64,000 nt of DNA, taken from contig NC_064614.1 of assembly GCF_023898315.1 (NCBI RefSeq), positions 114,421,501 to 114,485,500 of the forward strand, read 5' to 3'. This stretch comes from Schistocerca nitens (Eukaryota; Arthropoda; Insecta; Orthoptera; Acrididae). How positions within the stretch are numbered: the stretch's first letter is position 1; the number at the start of each line of letters is the position of its first letter. Under the pieces are notes generated by a model that saw only the letters and a program-made list of their open reading frames with translations, did no database searches and was not told the origin of the DNA. Positions 45,489 through 57,255 of this stretch are shown here, in pieces. The position numbers were made by a program, and so were the translations under genes.

Positions 45489-45834
45489 ATTGTCTTTGCC
45501 ATTGGTAATTTTGAACACAACTTGTGACTGTCAGTTATCTCGTTACTCGCCAGAATCCACATATCTACTGTACGCACTTGTGTTCTTCTTCAGTATGTAC
45601 TGTGAAATGTGTTGTACAAGTATCGGTAAGTGAACTTTTCAAAATACGATGTCTCGTAAACGACTCGCACAAGAAGCCTGCGGCAGACACCACTGGCATT
45701 ACATTTTAGCCATTTTTAGTTTCTTAATGTCAGTAGGCATTGTTCCATTTAAAAAAGTGTATCTTTGCACAGAAAATGCACTTTCTAAGCATTATTACAA
45801 TCTGTTGACTGACTAACAGTACACGCCCATTCTG
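45489..45834. other. Unassigned stretch
   Basis: No recognised gene. The sequence may be dispersed repeat, but no second copy was found here. Confidence 0.3.
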
Positions 45835-46358
45835 TGAAAATCGCACATCTACATCTACGACTAAATCTACAAGGATACTATGTAAATCACATTTAAGTGC
45901 CAGGCATAGGGTGCATCGATCCACCTTCATAATAACTGTATCTTTCCGTGCGAGCTCGGATTTCCCTTATCTTATTATGATGATCGTTTCTTCCTATGTA
46001 GGTCGGCGTCAACAAAATATTTTTGCATTCGAAGGAGGAAATTGGTGATTGAAATTTCATGAGGAGATCCCGCGCAACGAAAAATGCCTTTGTTATAATG
46101 TTGTCCACCCCAAATCCTGTAACATGTCAGTGACACTCTCTCCCACATTTTGCGATGATACAAAAGGCGTTGCTCTTCTTTGAACTTTCTCGATGTATTC
46201 CGTTAATCCTATCCGGCAAGGATTCCAGTTCGAGCAGTAGTACTCCAAAAGAGGACGGACAATGGTAGTGCAGACAGTCTCTAGCAGATTTGTTACATTT
46301 TCTAAGTGTCCTGCGAATAAAACGCAGTCCTTGGTTTGCTTCCCCACAACATTTTCCA

Positions 46359-47582
46359 TACTGAAGAGCTAAAGAAACTAGTACACCTGCCTAACATCGC
46401 ATAGGCCCCCGCGAGCAAAAAGAAATGCCGCAGCTTGACGTGGCATGGACTCGACTAATGTCTGAAATAGTACTGGACGGAAGTGACATCATGAATCCTG
46501 CAGGGCTCTCCATGAATCAGTATGAGTACGACGGGTGGAGATCTCTCCTGAACAGCACGTTGCAAGGCATCCCACATATGCTAAATAATGTTCGTATCTG
46601 GGGAGTTTGGTGGCCAGCGGAAGTGTTTAAACTTAGAAGAGTGTTCTTGGAGCCATTCTGTAACAGTTCTGGACGTGTTGGGTGTCCCATTGTCCTGTTG
46701 AAATTGTCCACTTCCGTCTGAATGCGCAGTGGACATGAACGGATGCAGGTGATCAGACAGGATGCTTACATACGTGTCACCTGTCAGAGTTGTATCTAGA
46801 CGTATCAAGTGTCCAATACCACTTCAACTGTACACGCCCCTCACCATTACACAGCCTCCACTAGCTTGAACAGTCCCCTGCTGACATGCAGTGTCCACGG
46901 ATTCATGAGCTTGTCTCCATACGCGTACACGTCCGTCCGCGTAATACAATTTGAAACGAGACTCGTCTGACCGGGCAACACGTTTCCAGTCAACAGGCCA
47001 ATGTCGGTGTTGACGCGCACAGGCGAGGCGTAAAGCTTTGTGTCGTGCGGTCATTAAGGACACACGAGAGGGCCTTCGGCTCTGAAAGCCCATATCGATG
47101 ATATTTCGTTCAATGGTTCGCACGCTGACACTTGTTGACGGCCCAGCATTGAACTCTGCAGCAATCTGAGGAAGGATTGCTATTGTGTCACGCTGAACAA
47201 TTTTCTTCAGTCGTCGTTGGTCTCATTCTTGCAGGATCTTTCTCCGGCCGTAACAATGTCAAAGATTTGATGTTTTTGGCGGATTCCTGATATTCACGGT
47301 ATACTCATGAAATGGTCGTACTGGAAAATCCCCACTTCCTCGCTATCTCGGAGATGCTGTCTGCCATCGCTGGTGCGCCAACTATAACACTACCGGTACG
47401 TTCACACTCAGTTAAATATAGATAACCTACCACTGACACAGCAGTAACCAATCTAACAACTGCGCCAGACACTTGTTGTCTTTACATAGGACTTGGCGAC
47501 CACAGCGCCGTATTCTGCCTGTTAACATCTCTCTGTATCTGAATATGCATGCCTATACCAGTTTCTTTGGCGCTTCAGTGTA
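46359..47582 (-). mobile_element. Tc1-like transposon inserted in a LINE
   Basis: The ends CTGAAG(A/C)G(C)-AAAGAAACT-GTA are inverted at 46361 and 47580, and TA borders both sides (46359-46360, 47581-47582). Removing the unit rejoins the LINE sequence at a single TA. Length 1.22 kb. The right end also exists alone at 2400-2441. Confidence 0.85.
46430..47400 (-). pseudogene. Tc1-like transposase (DD36E type), broken
   Basis: The N-terminal helix-turn-helix (47395-47130) is readable but frameshifted. An open part, 47123-46824, contains RTIERNIIDMGFQSRRPSR and ARSDESRFKLYYADGRVRVW (first acid). 46808-46581 contains GQFQQDNGTPN (second acid) and RWPPNSPDTNII. The codon that should be the catalytic glutamate, 36 residues after the second acid, is TAG (46581-46583), followed in frame by HMWDAL. 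This single change would abolish activity. Confidence 0.82.
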
Positions 47583-49064
47583 TCTATTCTTTCCAATTTA
47601 AGTTGTTCGCAGTTGTAATTCCTAGGTATTTAGTTGAATTTATGGCCTTCGGATTTGACTGTTTTATCGTGTAACCGAAGTTTAACAGATTCCTTTTAGT
47701 ACTCATACGGGTGACCTAACACTTTCATTGTGTAGGGTCAGTTTCCAATTTTGACACCATACGGATGTCTTTTCTAAATCGTTTTGCAATTTGTTTTGAT
47801 CTTCTGATAACTTTACTACACGATAAACGACAGCATCATCTGTAAACTCCCTAAGAGGGCTGCTCAGATTGTCTCCTAAATGGTTTATATAGATGAGGAA
47901 CCGCAGAGGGTCTATAAAATTACCTTGCGGAACTCCATAAATCACTTCTGTTTCACTCGATGACTTTCCGTCAGTTACTACGAACTGTGACCTCTCTGAC
48001 ACGAAATAGCGAATCCAGTCACATAACTGAGACAATTCACGCAATTTCATTACAAGCAGCTTGTGTGGTACAGTGTCAAAAGCTCTCTCGAGATCTAGAA
48101 ATACAGAATCAATTTGTTACTAGCACTCAACACTTCGCATGTGTAAAGAGCTAGTTGTGTTTGACTAGAGCGATGCTTTCTAAATCCGTGCTGACTGTGT
48201 GTCAATAGACCGTTCTCTTCTAGGTAATTCGTAATGTTCGAACACAATATATGTTCCAAAATACCTCTGCCTATCTACGTTAGTGATATGGGCCAGTAAT
48301 TTAGTGGTATACTCCTACCTTTGTCGAGTACTGGTGTGACCTGTGCAACTTTTCAGTCCTTGGGTACGGATCTTTCGCCGAGCGAATGGTTGTATATGAC
48401 TGTTAAGAATGGAGGTATTGTATCAGCATACTCAGAAACGAACCTAATTGGTATACAGTCTGGACCAGAAAACATTCATTTTACTAAGTGATTCAAGTTG
48501 TTTCCCTCCTCCGAGGCTCTCTTTTTTAAAGTTACTCACCGTGGCAGCTGCTCTTGATTCGAATTCTGGAATGTTTACTTCGTCTTCTTTGCTGAAGAAA
48601 TTTCAGAAGGCTGTGTTTAGTAACTCTGCTTTGGCAGTATTTTCATTGCTATCGCGCAGAGAAGGCATTGAATGTCTTTCCGCTAGCATACGTTACATAT
48701 GACCTGAATCTATTTGAATTTTCTTCCAGGTTTCGAGACAAAATTTCGTTGTGGTAACTACTGTAAACATCTCGCATTGGTGTGAGTTAAATTTCGATCT
48801 TCTGTCAAATATCGCCAATCTTGGAGATTTTGCTTTCGTTTGAACTTGGCATGCTTTTTTTCGTTGTTTCTGCAACAGTGTTCTGACCCGTTTCGTGTGC
48901 CAAGGAGGATCAGCTCCATCGTTTGTTAATTTATTTGGTATAAATCTCTCAATTGCTGTCGATACTATACGTTTGAATTTAAGCCGCATCTGGTCTACAT
49001 CTACATTGTTAATTTGGAAGGAGTGGAGGTTGTCTCTCAGGGAGGCGCATAACATTGGAGCTCC

Positions 49065-49800
49065 GAACTACCATTAATCCCATCCTCCGTGATTACCCGG
49101 ATCTTGCAGGCTGAGAGGTTTTCTCTGAAACAGGACAAGCGACGGCATCTGGCTGAGCGGCAGTGTCAGCCACAGACAGCACCTGGAACCTGTTTGTCAG
49201 ACTAACCAGGGAGGCCTTACATGCGACCCCCTGGGAAGGCTTTCACTGCCCGCCTTGCCCTGAGGCGACCTCTCAATCACAGGTGAGGGGCCGGCCGGAG
49301 TGGCCGTGCGGTTCTGGGCGCTACAGTCTGGAGCCGAGCGACCTCTACGGTCGCAGGTTCGAATCCTGCCTCGGGCATGGATGTGTGTGATGTCCTTAGG
49401 TTAGTTAGGTTTAATTAGTTCTAAGTTCTGGGCGACTGATGACCTCAGCAGTTAAGTCGCATAGTGCTCAGAGCCATTTGAACCATTTTGAACAAGTGAG
49501 GGGTCAACATCAGTACGAGCAATGACTGGGCTGGCCACTAGTGTGGACCGATCGGAGGACTCAGATATGTTGGACGTCCATTGGATCCCCACGGCTGGCC
49601 CACAACTGCGATGCCATCCACTACAGCTTCAAGTGGTGCAACCAAAGCCATCACAGCCTGGAGTTGAGAACGAAGTGTCAAGAACTCGGCTCGCATCTGC
49701 ACACAGAAATCACAGTGCCTATCCATACTAGAGACCGTGGAAAACTACACAACACAGATAAATGGCCTATCAATACATGCAGTGGAACTCTACTGTAGAC
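49065..49800 (-). other. Unassigned region around a SINE
   Basis: The non-SINE parts (49065-49278, 49504-49800) belong together, since the SINE duplicates a short piece of them. On the minus strand a 62-codon frame (49726-49538) contains CDFCVQMRAEFLTLRSQLQA, a Cys-x2-Cys followed by a coil-like segment, reminiscent of a LINE ORF1 or Gag start. Too short to assign. Confidence 0.35.
49279..49503 (+). repeat. Main tRNA-derived SINE with target duplication
   Basis: SINE 49291-49491, plus orientation, with head B box GCAGGTTCGAATCCTGCC. ACAGGTGAGGGG (49279-49290) and ACAAGTGAGGGG (49492-49503) form a 12-bp duplication with one mismatch. Confidence 0.9.
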
Positions 49801-50890
49801 ACTGACGAAAATGCAAGAACTGTGTCTAATAAATTAGATTAATATGAAGAGATTCAATAACTGAAGGAACTTGTAATATGTCACAAAATCGGTTTACTTT
49901 CCGATGCAAACGAAAACGCGGGAACTGTGTGTATTAAATATTAGGAACTAAACTATCAAAGCACAGAGATGAAATTTTACAGTTCGCTCCTGGTTAGGAA
50001 CTCGTTAAACTCTCAAAAATCGGCTGCTTCCTTGTTGCTGCTTGTGTCTCGGCCAGTTGCTGCTGCCCGTATTACTCATATTTACACTAATAGTGCTCCC
50101 TATTTTCGCGATATTTGTGGTGAAAGTTTTAGGTGATTCACTTTGTATATTGCTTAATTTTAGACCTGCCACACTTTGATAGACGTGGCGCTACCAGCGG
50201 TCGACCATTGCTATGTTCGCTCTGAAAATGGGCCCTGTGATGGGCTGAAACCGGTCGGCACTAAATAAATAAAAAAAAGGCGATTAAGACTGTTTTCTTA
50301 ATACTAAGTTTTCATTAGTAATGTATGATTTGTAAGTATCATAGCTGGTTCGGCAGTGTCGGAGGACAGACATGTTGTCTGCCGCGGTATCAGCTAAGAC
50401 TTATCTTGCAATGTCTCATTTGTAAATATGAGAGTTACGGAAATACGCAGTTCATTAATTTCTTGAAGAATAGAAATTATTTGTGACTCTAAAGTGGAAT
50501 GTAATTGTGAAGTTTTTCGTGTTCTGCCAATAGTGACATCCCGTATAAACAAACTGATAGGAAATTTAATTATTTCTGAAATAACAGTTCCTCGCTGAGA
50601 GTTTCTTACAGCCTCAAGATAACGCATTCACGAAGTAGATGCTGTTTTCTGCGCAGAGGATAACAACTATAGAAAACTGCAGGCTGGTGAACATTTAATA
50701 AAACTTATACATTTCCCTCAGGGAGGTGGGAGTAAATAGACACTTCGTACGTACTGCAATCTTAGTACAAATGAGATCAGTTGCACGTCGTCTGTGGTAA
50801 CACAGAGGAGGTATGAAGGAGAGAAATATTTTCGAGAGAAAGGATTTACGCTCACATATATCACACCCCCTATCTCTCCCTCTCTTTTTC
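49801..50890. other. Unassigned 1.1-kb stretch
   Basis: No coding sequence recognised. GGGCTGAAACCGGTCGGCAC followed by TAAATAAATAAA near 50234-50275 looks like the 3' end of a dispersed repeat with an A/T tail, recognised only vaguely. Confidence 0.35.
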
Positions 50891-50901
50891 AACTTGCCAT
50901 A

Positions 50902-51243
50902 GGAGGGGGGGAGAAAGGAAAGGAAAGGGAAGGAAAGGGACTAATGACACCAGCTGCATCGGGACTTTGTGCGGAATCAGCAGCGATGAGTGAAAATGTG
51001 TGCCGGACTGGGACTCGAATGGTGGCGCTAGGTCTGGCGTTTTGGTCAGCATGTGGAGGTAGTCCGTGTATTGGTGCTAAGCTCTGTGTCCGGATGGCAC
51101 AGTGGTTAGCGCAGCTGTCTAGTAAGCAGGTGATCCTAGATTCGAGTCCGCGTCCAGCACACATTTCCACTCCATTTTCATCCAAGTAAAGTCCCGATGC
51201 AGCGGATACCATTAGTTCCTTTCCTTTCCTTTCTCCCCCTCCA
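50902..51243. repeat. Foldback element built from tRNA-SINE parts
   Basis: Arms of about 115-120 bp (50902-51022 and 51130-51243) are reverse complements with some indels: GAGAAAGGAAAGGAAAGG, GCTGCATCGGGACTTT, AAATGTGTGC-GGAC and GGACTCGAAT. The spacer and right arm carry a tRNA-like head on the plus strand, with A box GATGGCACAGTGGTTAGCGC and B box GATTCGAGTCC. About 340 bp in total. Confidence 0.82.
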
Positions 51244-51264
51244 CCTTCAATTTACATACTATCA

Positions 51265-52015
51265 GCTTTTTCCAACATCGTTGGTCTAGATGATCTCTGA
51301 GCAAACGTGAAAAATGTAGTGGTGCACCATCGTACTGGAACCACATGTTTTGACGCGCATGCAGGGGCACACCTTCCAAGAGCCTTCGCAGTACGCCGTC
51401 AAAGAATCAGAAGTACGTGGCAGACGTGAAATGTGGTGGAATAGGGTATGATCCAGACACACGTTCATCCAGCAGCCTTGCCCTAATGTTCAGACAGTAT
51501 AGTTCCTGAAACCTGTTGGTTTTCAGCAGCCCACGCATGACTGTTGGAGGAATGTGGAACACTCGGTATGGTGAACTTGGCTTCATTCACGAAAAGGATC
51601 CACCGTGGGAAGAACCACGTGCGGAAGTGGGTTCGTGAAGCAAAATCGTGTGGCTGCGTTGCCTGGGGGTGGTGCGGGTGTAGCTGCTACTCATGAAGAG
51701 CACGTCAGACGGTTTGGTGATCCACATTCAGTCTACCTGCTATGTTTCTGGTACTCCCCGTCGCGTTCTCTTTCAATCCATGGGGCACAGCCTCTCAAAA
51801 CTTAGTTCTGCATGTAGCACCACAGTCGGCGCTGCTGGTGACGAATGTACCTGAGACCCACTGGTGCCCCATAGGACTGATGGAGTGCGAAGATTTGTGG
51901 CGGTGTGGAAAACGCTCCACGTACCACTGACCAGCAGCCCTCCCATTACACCGAGCTTCGCCCGTACGATAACAAAATGTCGACGTGTTCCACATACCTG
52001 TTGTTCACTATGGCC
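51265..52015 (-). pseudogene. Mariner-like (DUF4817-type) transposase fragment
   Basis: Minus strand. The N-terminal part (51995-51795) contains GEARCNGRAAGQWYVERFPH, typical of the N-terminal DUF4817 domain. Farther on come VFHIPPTVMRGLLK (about 51560) and, near 51345-51290, MWFQYDGAPLHFSRLLRDHL, the second-acid block. The first acid region is near 51605. It ends before the third motif. Frames shift repeatedly. Confidence 0.6.
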
Positions 52016-52850
52016 AACAGCAACACATTAAAAGTCATATGTACGTACAGCTTACATATTGCACTGTAGTGAATGATTACTACTGTATACTAGTACAGTA
52101 TGAACAAAGACCACAGGCACAACAGCAGCTGCAAACCTCTCTCGACAGGTCACAAACTCAACTTGTGAGGTACTCCGTATCTGCAGATTACATATCCAAC
52201 ATTTACATTTTATGTTGCGTCTGTAGATATCAGCAGCATTCTGTAAACTCAGTCAGCACTGTAGAACGCATAGTAGGGAGTAGAATCTCAGTTCCCACAC
52301 TATCCGCTAGACCATCTAGCGTTGCCGTTAGACGGTGAAGTGAGGTGCTGTGGTCAGCTGTAAGAAAGACAGTTACGTCAGCGCACAGTACTTAGAGAAA
52401 CCACAGCCATTCTGGCGTGAAGCAGTGATTTTGTTTAATAAATATTTACTAACATAAGCCACTTCTTCCACTACAGATTTTAGCAGAAGCCCACTGGTCA
52501 TGAATCCTTTCTTATGACAATATTACGACGCAAGAAAGCAGTCATTTCAATAAACAAATGAATAATGTTTAAGATAACGAAGGTGTACGAACAGCTACGA
52601 TTTTCCACGATTGTAAGAGTTCTAGACTACGTGTCATAGTCGCCAGTCCCCGAAAGAATAGCTTTCGGTCTAGTCCTGTCGTAAGACCATGCCCTCAAGG
52701 AATTGCTACGTTTGGGTTAATAAATAACGCATTGCTTCATTTAGTGTCAGATTACGATGTTTTCATAAATAAACACAGCTTAAGAGCGTCCACGAACATT
52801 ATTTAAGTAATACAGCTTCCAGTTACATTACTTAGAAATTGTACGATGTA
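52016..52850. other. Unassigned stretch
   Basis: No gene or repeat recognised. A 117-codon frame (51985-52338) has no domain. Confidence 0.35.
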
Positions 52851-53450
52851 CAGGGTGTTTTCGTAACAGCTTGCAAAAATTTAAGAGGACATAGAGGATG
52901 CTTCACTGAACATTTTGAAATAGGGAGCCTGCGATCGGAGAGTCCAGCTTAAGATGTTAGTAAGAATAAAATCACAATACGGTGTACTTTTTTACTTATA
53001 TTAGTTAACTGCAAATATCATCACTGACACAATGAATGTACCACTTTTACGTTATCTTAGAAAATGTGCTGAAACTGACAACCATCAACCTCAAAGCGGG
53101 CATGACATTGGTGAACAAGATTCTGGCGCACCCTGGTGTGTTTCGAATCACATCACAGACATCTACAATTCCGGCAACTAATTCCATCTCCGTATCCTCT
53201 GGGGTCTCATACAAAATTGACTTCAGATATCACCATAGGAAATAATCAAGAGGATTCATGTCAGATGAGCTCGCAGGCCCTCCCCCTCCAATCCAGTGAC
53301 CAGGAAATACTGTACCGGTACTGCTCCATCGTATTGTACTGCGCGTCTCTGAATAGCACTGAGTAATGCGTTGGTCTGTCGTTGATTCATAGCATGTTCT
53401 GTCATGGGACAATGTAAATACGATACAGCAGAACCACCTTATGGACAAGT
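52851..53450 (-). pseudogene. Mariner-like transposase C-terminus and transposon end
   Basis: From 53448 down the minus strand reads a C-terminal segment with GHWIGGGGPASSSDMNPLDY and FLW, the last-motif region of the DUF4817-type transposases, then a tail to about 53030. Beyond it, near 52848, TACAGGGTGTTTTCGTAACA looks like the element's inverted terminus. The N-terminal two thirds are absent. The third catalytic acid position cannot be judged with certainty. Confidence 0.6.
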
Positions 53451-53649
53451 AAATTAAGCAAAACGTATATTATGACTTCCTGGTAACCAGGCTCGTCCTC
53501 CTTGTTTCCTTGCCGGAAATAAAGAATGCACATGTAAATAACAGCACAGTACGTGTAAACTTGTACTGATGATAGTTGTAAACAAGTCGGAAAACAGTAG
53601 TGCTAGAGAAAGCGGTAGACAAGTTTACTTCCATATCTCTTTAAGCTGG

Positions 53650-53863
53650 CTTCTCCGACCAAAAAATGGCTCCAAGCACTATGGGACTTAACATCTGAGG
53701 CCATCAGTCGCCTAGACTTAGAACTACTTAAACCTAACTAACCTAAGGACATCACAAACATCCATGCCAGAGGCAGGACTCGAGCCTGCGACCGTGGCAG
53801 CAGCGCGGTTCGGGACTGAGGCGCCTAGAACCTCTCGGTCACATCGGGCGGCCTTCTCCGACC
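53650..53863 (-). repeat. Main tRNA-derived SINE with 11-bp duplication
   Basis: SINE 53661-53852 in minus orientation, somewhat diverged. CTTCTCCGACC at 53650-53660 and 53853-53863 is a perfect duplication. Confidence 0.92.
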
Positions 53864-54386
53864 CGAGGTCCCCTATCTCAAATGGTTCAGTAAAGCATTT
53901 TCTATGTCTTATTACATTTCTGCAACGTCTATAAGGAAACACCCAGTGGAGCTGCACGTTACAGGTATTCCGATGGCACCGATACTGTTATTGCGAGGAA
54001 AAGCAACTGCGAGAGCTCCGTGACAAATCAGGTAGGAAGAAATCCTACGTGATGACTCACTAAGATAATCCAATAACGGACTCTCTTAATCTCTGCAAAT
54101 CTCGGATAGAAAAGAGCGGCCAGTCATATCGTACGCGTCTTACGCGATCTTCTACGGACTCCTTAACTGAAACACTTCAAGAGTTTTAGTAAGAAAGGGA
54201 GGGGAAAGCTTACAAACTGAATGGTATGTAAGCAAACCTGAAGTGGGCATGAGACATCAGATGATCCGTTGATAACGCACGTAATACCCTATTCAGTGGC
54301 GCCCCAAGTGCGGGAGATTTGAACGTGTGTTGTGGTAGTTTGCGTGCAGCGGAAAACGGTACCCACGCTAAACTTAACGGTCTTGA
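53864..54386. other. Unassigned stretch between two SINEs
   Basis: Nothing recognised on either strand. Confidence 0.35.
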
Positions 54387-54608
54387 TCCCCACTATGATG
54401 GTTCAAATGGCTTTGAGCACTATGGGACTTAACATCTGAGGTCATCAGTCCCCTAGAACTTAGAACTACTTAAACTCAACCAACCTGAGGACATCACACA
54501 CAACCATGCCCGAGGCAGGATTCGAACCTGCGACCGTAGAGACCGCGCGGTTCCAGACTGTAGCGCCTAGAACCGTTCGGCCACTCTGGCCTGCCGTCCC
54601 CACTATGA
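54387..54608 (-). repeat. Main tRNA-derived SINE with 12-bp duplication
   Basis: SINE 54399-54596 in minus orientation. TCCCCACTATGA at 54387-54398 and 54597-54608 is a perfect duplication. The head B box complement GGATTCGAACCTGCGACC is intact. Confidence 0.93.
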
Positions 54609-55108
54609 GTCCTCTACATCTGTAAAGGAAATTTAGTTACCCCCTGTATTTGTGCACTGTAGACAGTATTTTAAAGAGTGTCACGTGGAAATAAATTAAA
54701 ATTGAATTTTATAAAACTGCTGCAGCTCCTGAGTTCTTTATGGGAGGCAGACCTGGAGACTTACAAACGGCAGATAAATAAAATTCAATCTACAACTACG
54801 TCTACATTGATACTCCGCAAGCGTCCGTACGGTGCGTGTGGAGGGTACCCTGTACCACTGTTACTCACTTCCTTTCCTGTTCCACTCGCAAATAGAGCGA
54901 GGGAAAAACGACGGTCTATATGCATCCGTATGAGCCCTAATTTCTCGTATCTTATCTTCGTGGCAATATATATGTTGGCGGTAGTAGAATCGTTCCGCAG
55001 TGAGCTTAAAATGTCGGATCTCTAAATTTTCTCTGTAGTGATTCTCAAAAGAATATCACCTTCCCTCCAGGGATTCCCATTTGAGTTCCTGAAGCATATC
55101 CGCAACAC

Positions 55109-55938
55109 TTACGTGTTGATCGAATCTACCGGTGACAAATCTAGCTGTCGGCCTCTGAACTGATTCGATATGTTCCTTCGGTACGACCTGATAGGCTCCC
55201 AAGTACTCCAGCAGTACTCAAGAATAGGTCGCACCCGCGTCCTATATGCGGTGTCATTAGCAGGTGACCTACTCTGCCCCAATAAATCTAAGTCGATCAA
55301 AAATAGTTCAAATGGCTCTGAGAACTATGGGACTTAACTTCGAAGGTCATCAGTCCCCTAGAACTTAGAACTAATTAAACCTAACTAACCTAGGGCAGCA
55401 CACACATCCATGCCCGAGGCAGGATTCGAACCTGTGACCGGAGCGGTCGTGCGGTTCCAGACTGTAGCGCCTAGAACCGCTCGGCCACCCATGCCGGCCG
55501 AAGTCGGTCATTCGCTTTCCCTACAATACTTCTCACATGCTCGTTCCACCTCATATCGCTTTGGAACATTACGCCCAGATACTTAAAAGTCTTGACTGTG
55601 TCAAACTGGACACTAGTAACAGTGTATACGAGCATAACAGGTTTTATCTTATTACTCGACTGCATTAACTTACATTTTTCTGCATTTCGGGCCAGGTACC
55701 ATTCATCACATCAACTGGAAATTTTGTCTAAGTCGTTTTGTATCTTCCTACAGCCACTCAACGACGTCACCTTACCGTACACCACGGCATCATTAGCAAA
55801 CCACCTCAGTCTGCTGCCCACCCTGTCGACCAAATCGTTCATATGTACACTACTGGCCATTAAAATTACTACACCACGAAGATGACGTGCTACAGACGCG
55901 AAATTTAACCGACAGGAAGAAGATGTTGTGATATGCAA
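55109..55938 (-). pseudogene. LINE RT C-terminal half
   Basis: 55938-55711 keeps MNDLVDRVGSRLRWFANDAV and VYGKVTSLSGCRK; the active box is FANDA instead of FADDA. 55665-55471 keeps SVQFDTVKTFKYLGVMFQSD and HVRSIVGKANDRL. Past the SINE, 55300-55109 keeps YRTRVRPILEYCWSTWEP. The fingers and endonuclease are missing; the leader replaces them. A stop follows ISS at 55711. Confidence 0.78.
55290..55510 (-). repeat. Main tRNA-derived SINE with 10-bp duplication
   Basis: SINE 55300-55500, minus orientation, inside the LINE. AAGTCGATCA (55290-55299) and AAGTCGGTCA (55501-55510) are the duplication, one mismatch. Confidence 0.9.
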
Positions 55939-57255
55939 ATGATTAGCTTTTCAGAGCATTCATTCAAGGTTGGCGCCCGTGGCGACACCTACAGCGTGCT
56001 GACATGAGGAAAGCTTTCAACCGATTTCTCATACACAAACAGCAGTTGACCGGCTTTGCCTGGTGAAACGTTGTTGTGATGCCTCGTGTAAGGAGGAGAA
56101 ATGTGTACCATCACGTTTCCGACTTTGATAAAGGTCGGATTGTAGCCTATCGCGATTGTGGTTTATCGTATCGCGACATTGCTGCTCGCGTTGGGCGAGA
56201 TCCAATGACTATTAGCAGAATAAGGAATCGATGGGTTAAGGAGGGTAATACGGACGCCGTGCTGGATCCCAACGGCCTCGTATCACTAGCAGTCGAGATG
56301 ACAGGCGTCTTATCCGCATGGCTGTAACGGATCGTGCAGCCACGTCTCGATCACTGAGTCAACAGATGGGGACGTTTGCAAGACAACAACCATCTGCACG
56401 AACAGTTGGACGACCTTTGCAGCAGCATGGACTATCAGCTCGGAGATCATGGCTGCGGTTACCCTTAACGCTGCATCAGAGACAGGAGCGCCTGCGATGG
56501 TGTACTCAACGACGAACCTTGGTGCACGAATGCCAAAACGTCATTTTTTCGGATGAAACGAGGTTCTGTTTACAGCATCACGATGGTCGCATCCGTGTTT
56601 GGCGAAATCGCGCTGAACGCAAATTGGAAGCGTGTATTCGTCATCGCCATACTGGCGTATCACCAGGCGTGATGGTATGGGGTGCCATTGGGTACACGTC
56701 TCGGTCACCTCTTGTTCGCACTGACGGCACTTTGAACATTGGACGTTACATTTCAAATGTGTTACGACCCGTGGCTCTACCCTTCATTCGATCCCTGCGA
56801 AACCCTACAATTCAGCAGGATAATGCACGATCGCACGTTGCAGGTCTTGTACGGGCCTTTCTGGATACATAAAATGTTCGACTGCTACCCTGGCCAGCAC
56901 ATTCCCCAGATCTCTCACCAATTGAAAACGTCTGGCCAATGGTGGCCGAGCAACTGGCTCGTCACAATACGCCAGTCACTAATCTTGATGAACTGTGGCA
57001 TCGTGTTGAAGCTGGATGGGCAGCTGTACCTGTACACGCCATCCAAGCTCTGTTTGACTCAATGCCTAGGCGTATCAAGGCCGTTATTACGGCCAGAGGT
57101 GGTTGTTCTGAGTACTGATTTCTCAGGATCTACGCACCCAAATTGCGTGAAAATGTAATCACATGTCAGTTCTAGTATAATATATTTGTCCAATGAATAC
57201 CCATTTATCATCTGCATTTTTTCTTGGTGTAGCAGTTTTAATGGCCAGTAGTGTA
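55846..57255 (+). mobile_element. Tc1-like transposon, nearly intact
   Basis: The inverted ends CACTACTGGCCATTAAAATT and their near-perfect complement (to 57253) continue for about 30 bases and are flanked by TA (55846-55847, 57254-57255). 1.41 kb. It contains a transposase with only two obvious lesions. It is the best-preserved DNA transposon in the window with both ends visible, and it lies in the LINE relic 54800-57331. Confidence 0.9.
56079..57118 (+). pseudogene. Tc1-like transposase (DD34E), one frameshift and one stop
   Basis: It would bind the element's ends and catalyse excision and integration at TA. Residues 1-60 hold the first helix-turn-helix (SYRDIAARVGRDPMTISRIR). A frameshift near 56262 leads to frame two (QRPRITSSRDDRR), the second DNA-binding part and the catalytic core: NVIFSDETRFCL, GVMVWGAIGY, TIQQDNARSHV, and HSPDLSPIENVW with 34 residues between the last two acids. 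A TAA at 56870-56872 follows RAFLDT. It ends GGCSEY, stop at 57116. About 345 residues, the family's normal length; all three acids are present. Confidence 0.88.

Larger units (their letters stand above)
46093..49055 (-). pseudogene. LINE ORF2 relic (linker, RT, C-terminal domain)
   Basis: The order on the minus strand is as follows. A 120-codon linker (49055-48693) has DPPWHTKRVRTLLQKQRKKA. A decayed fingers region spans 48690-48120. An open RT segment (48050-47703) has VIYGVPQGNFIDPLRFLIYI and the catalytic box EFTDDAVVYR. After the Tc1 insertion, the C-terminal domain (46359-46093) has TTIVRPLLEYYCSNWNPCRI and IEKVQRRATPFV. Domain order is normal; stops and shifts abound in the fingers. 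It would copy LINE RNA at the target. Confidence 0.8.
45835..49065 (-). mobile_element. Jockey/CR1-type LINE, interrupted by a Tc1 element
   Basis: The 3' end is at about 45840 (CATCTACATCTAC tail on the plus strand) and the copy extends 5'-ward to about 49065. The LINE parts are 45835-46358 and 47583-49065; between them sits the Tc1 element 46359-47582. The endonuclease domain is missing, so the copy is 5'-truncated. Confidence 0.8.
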
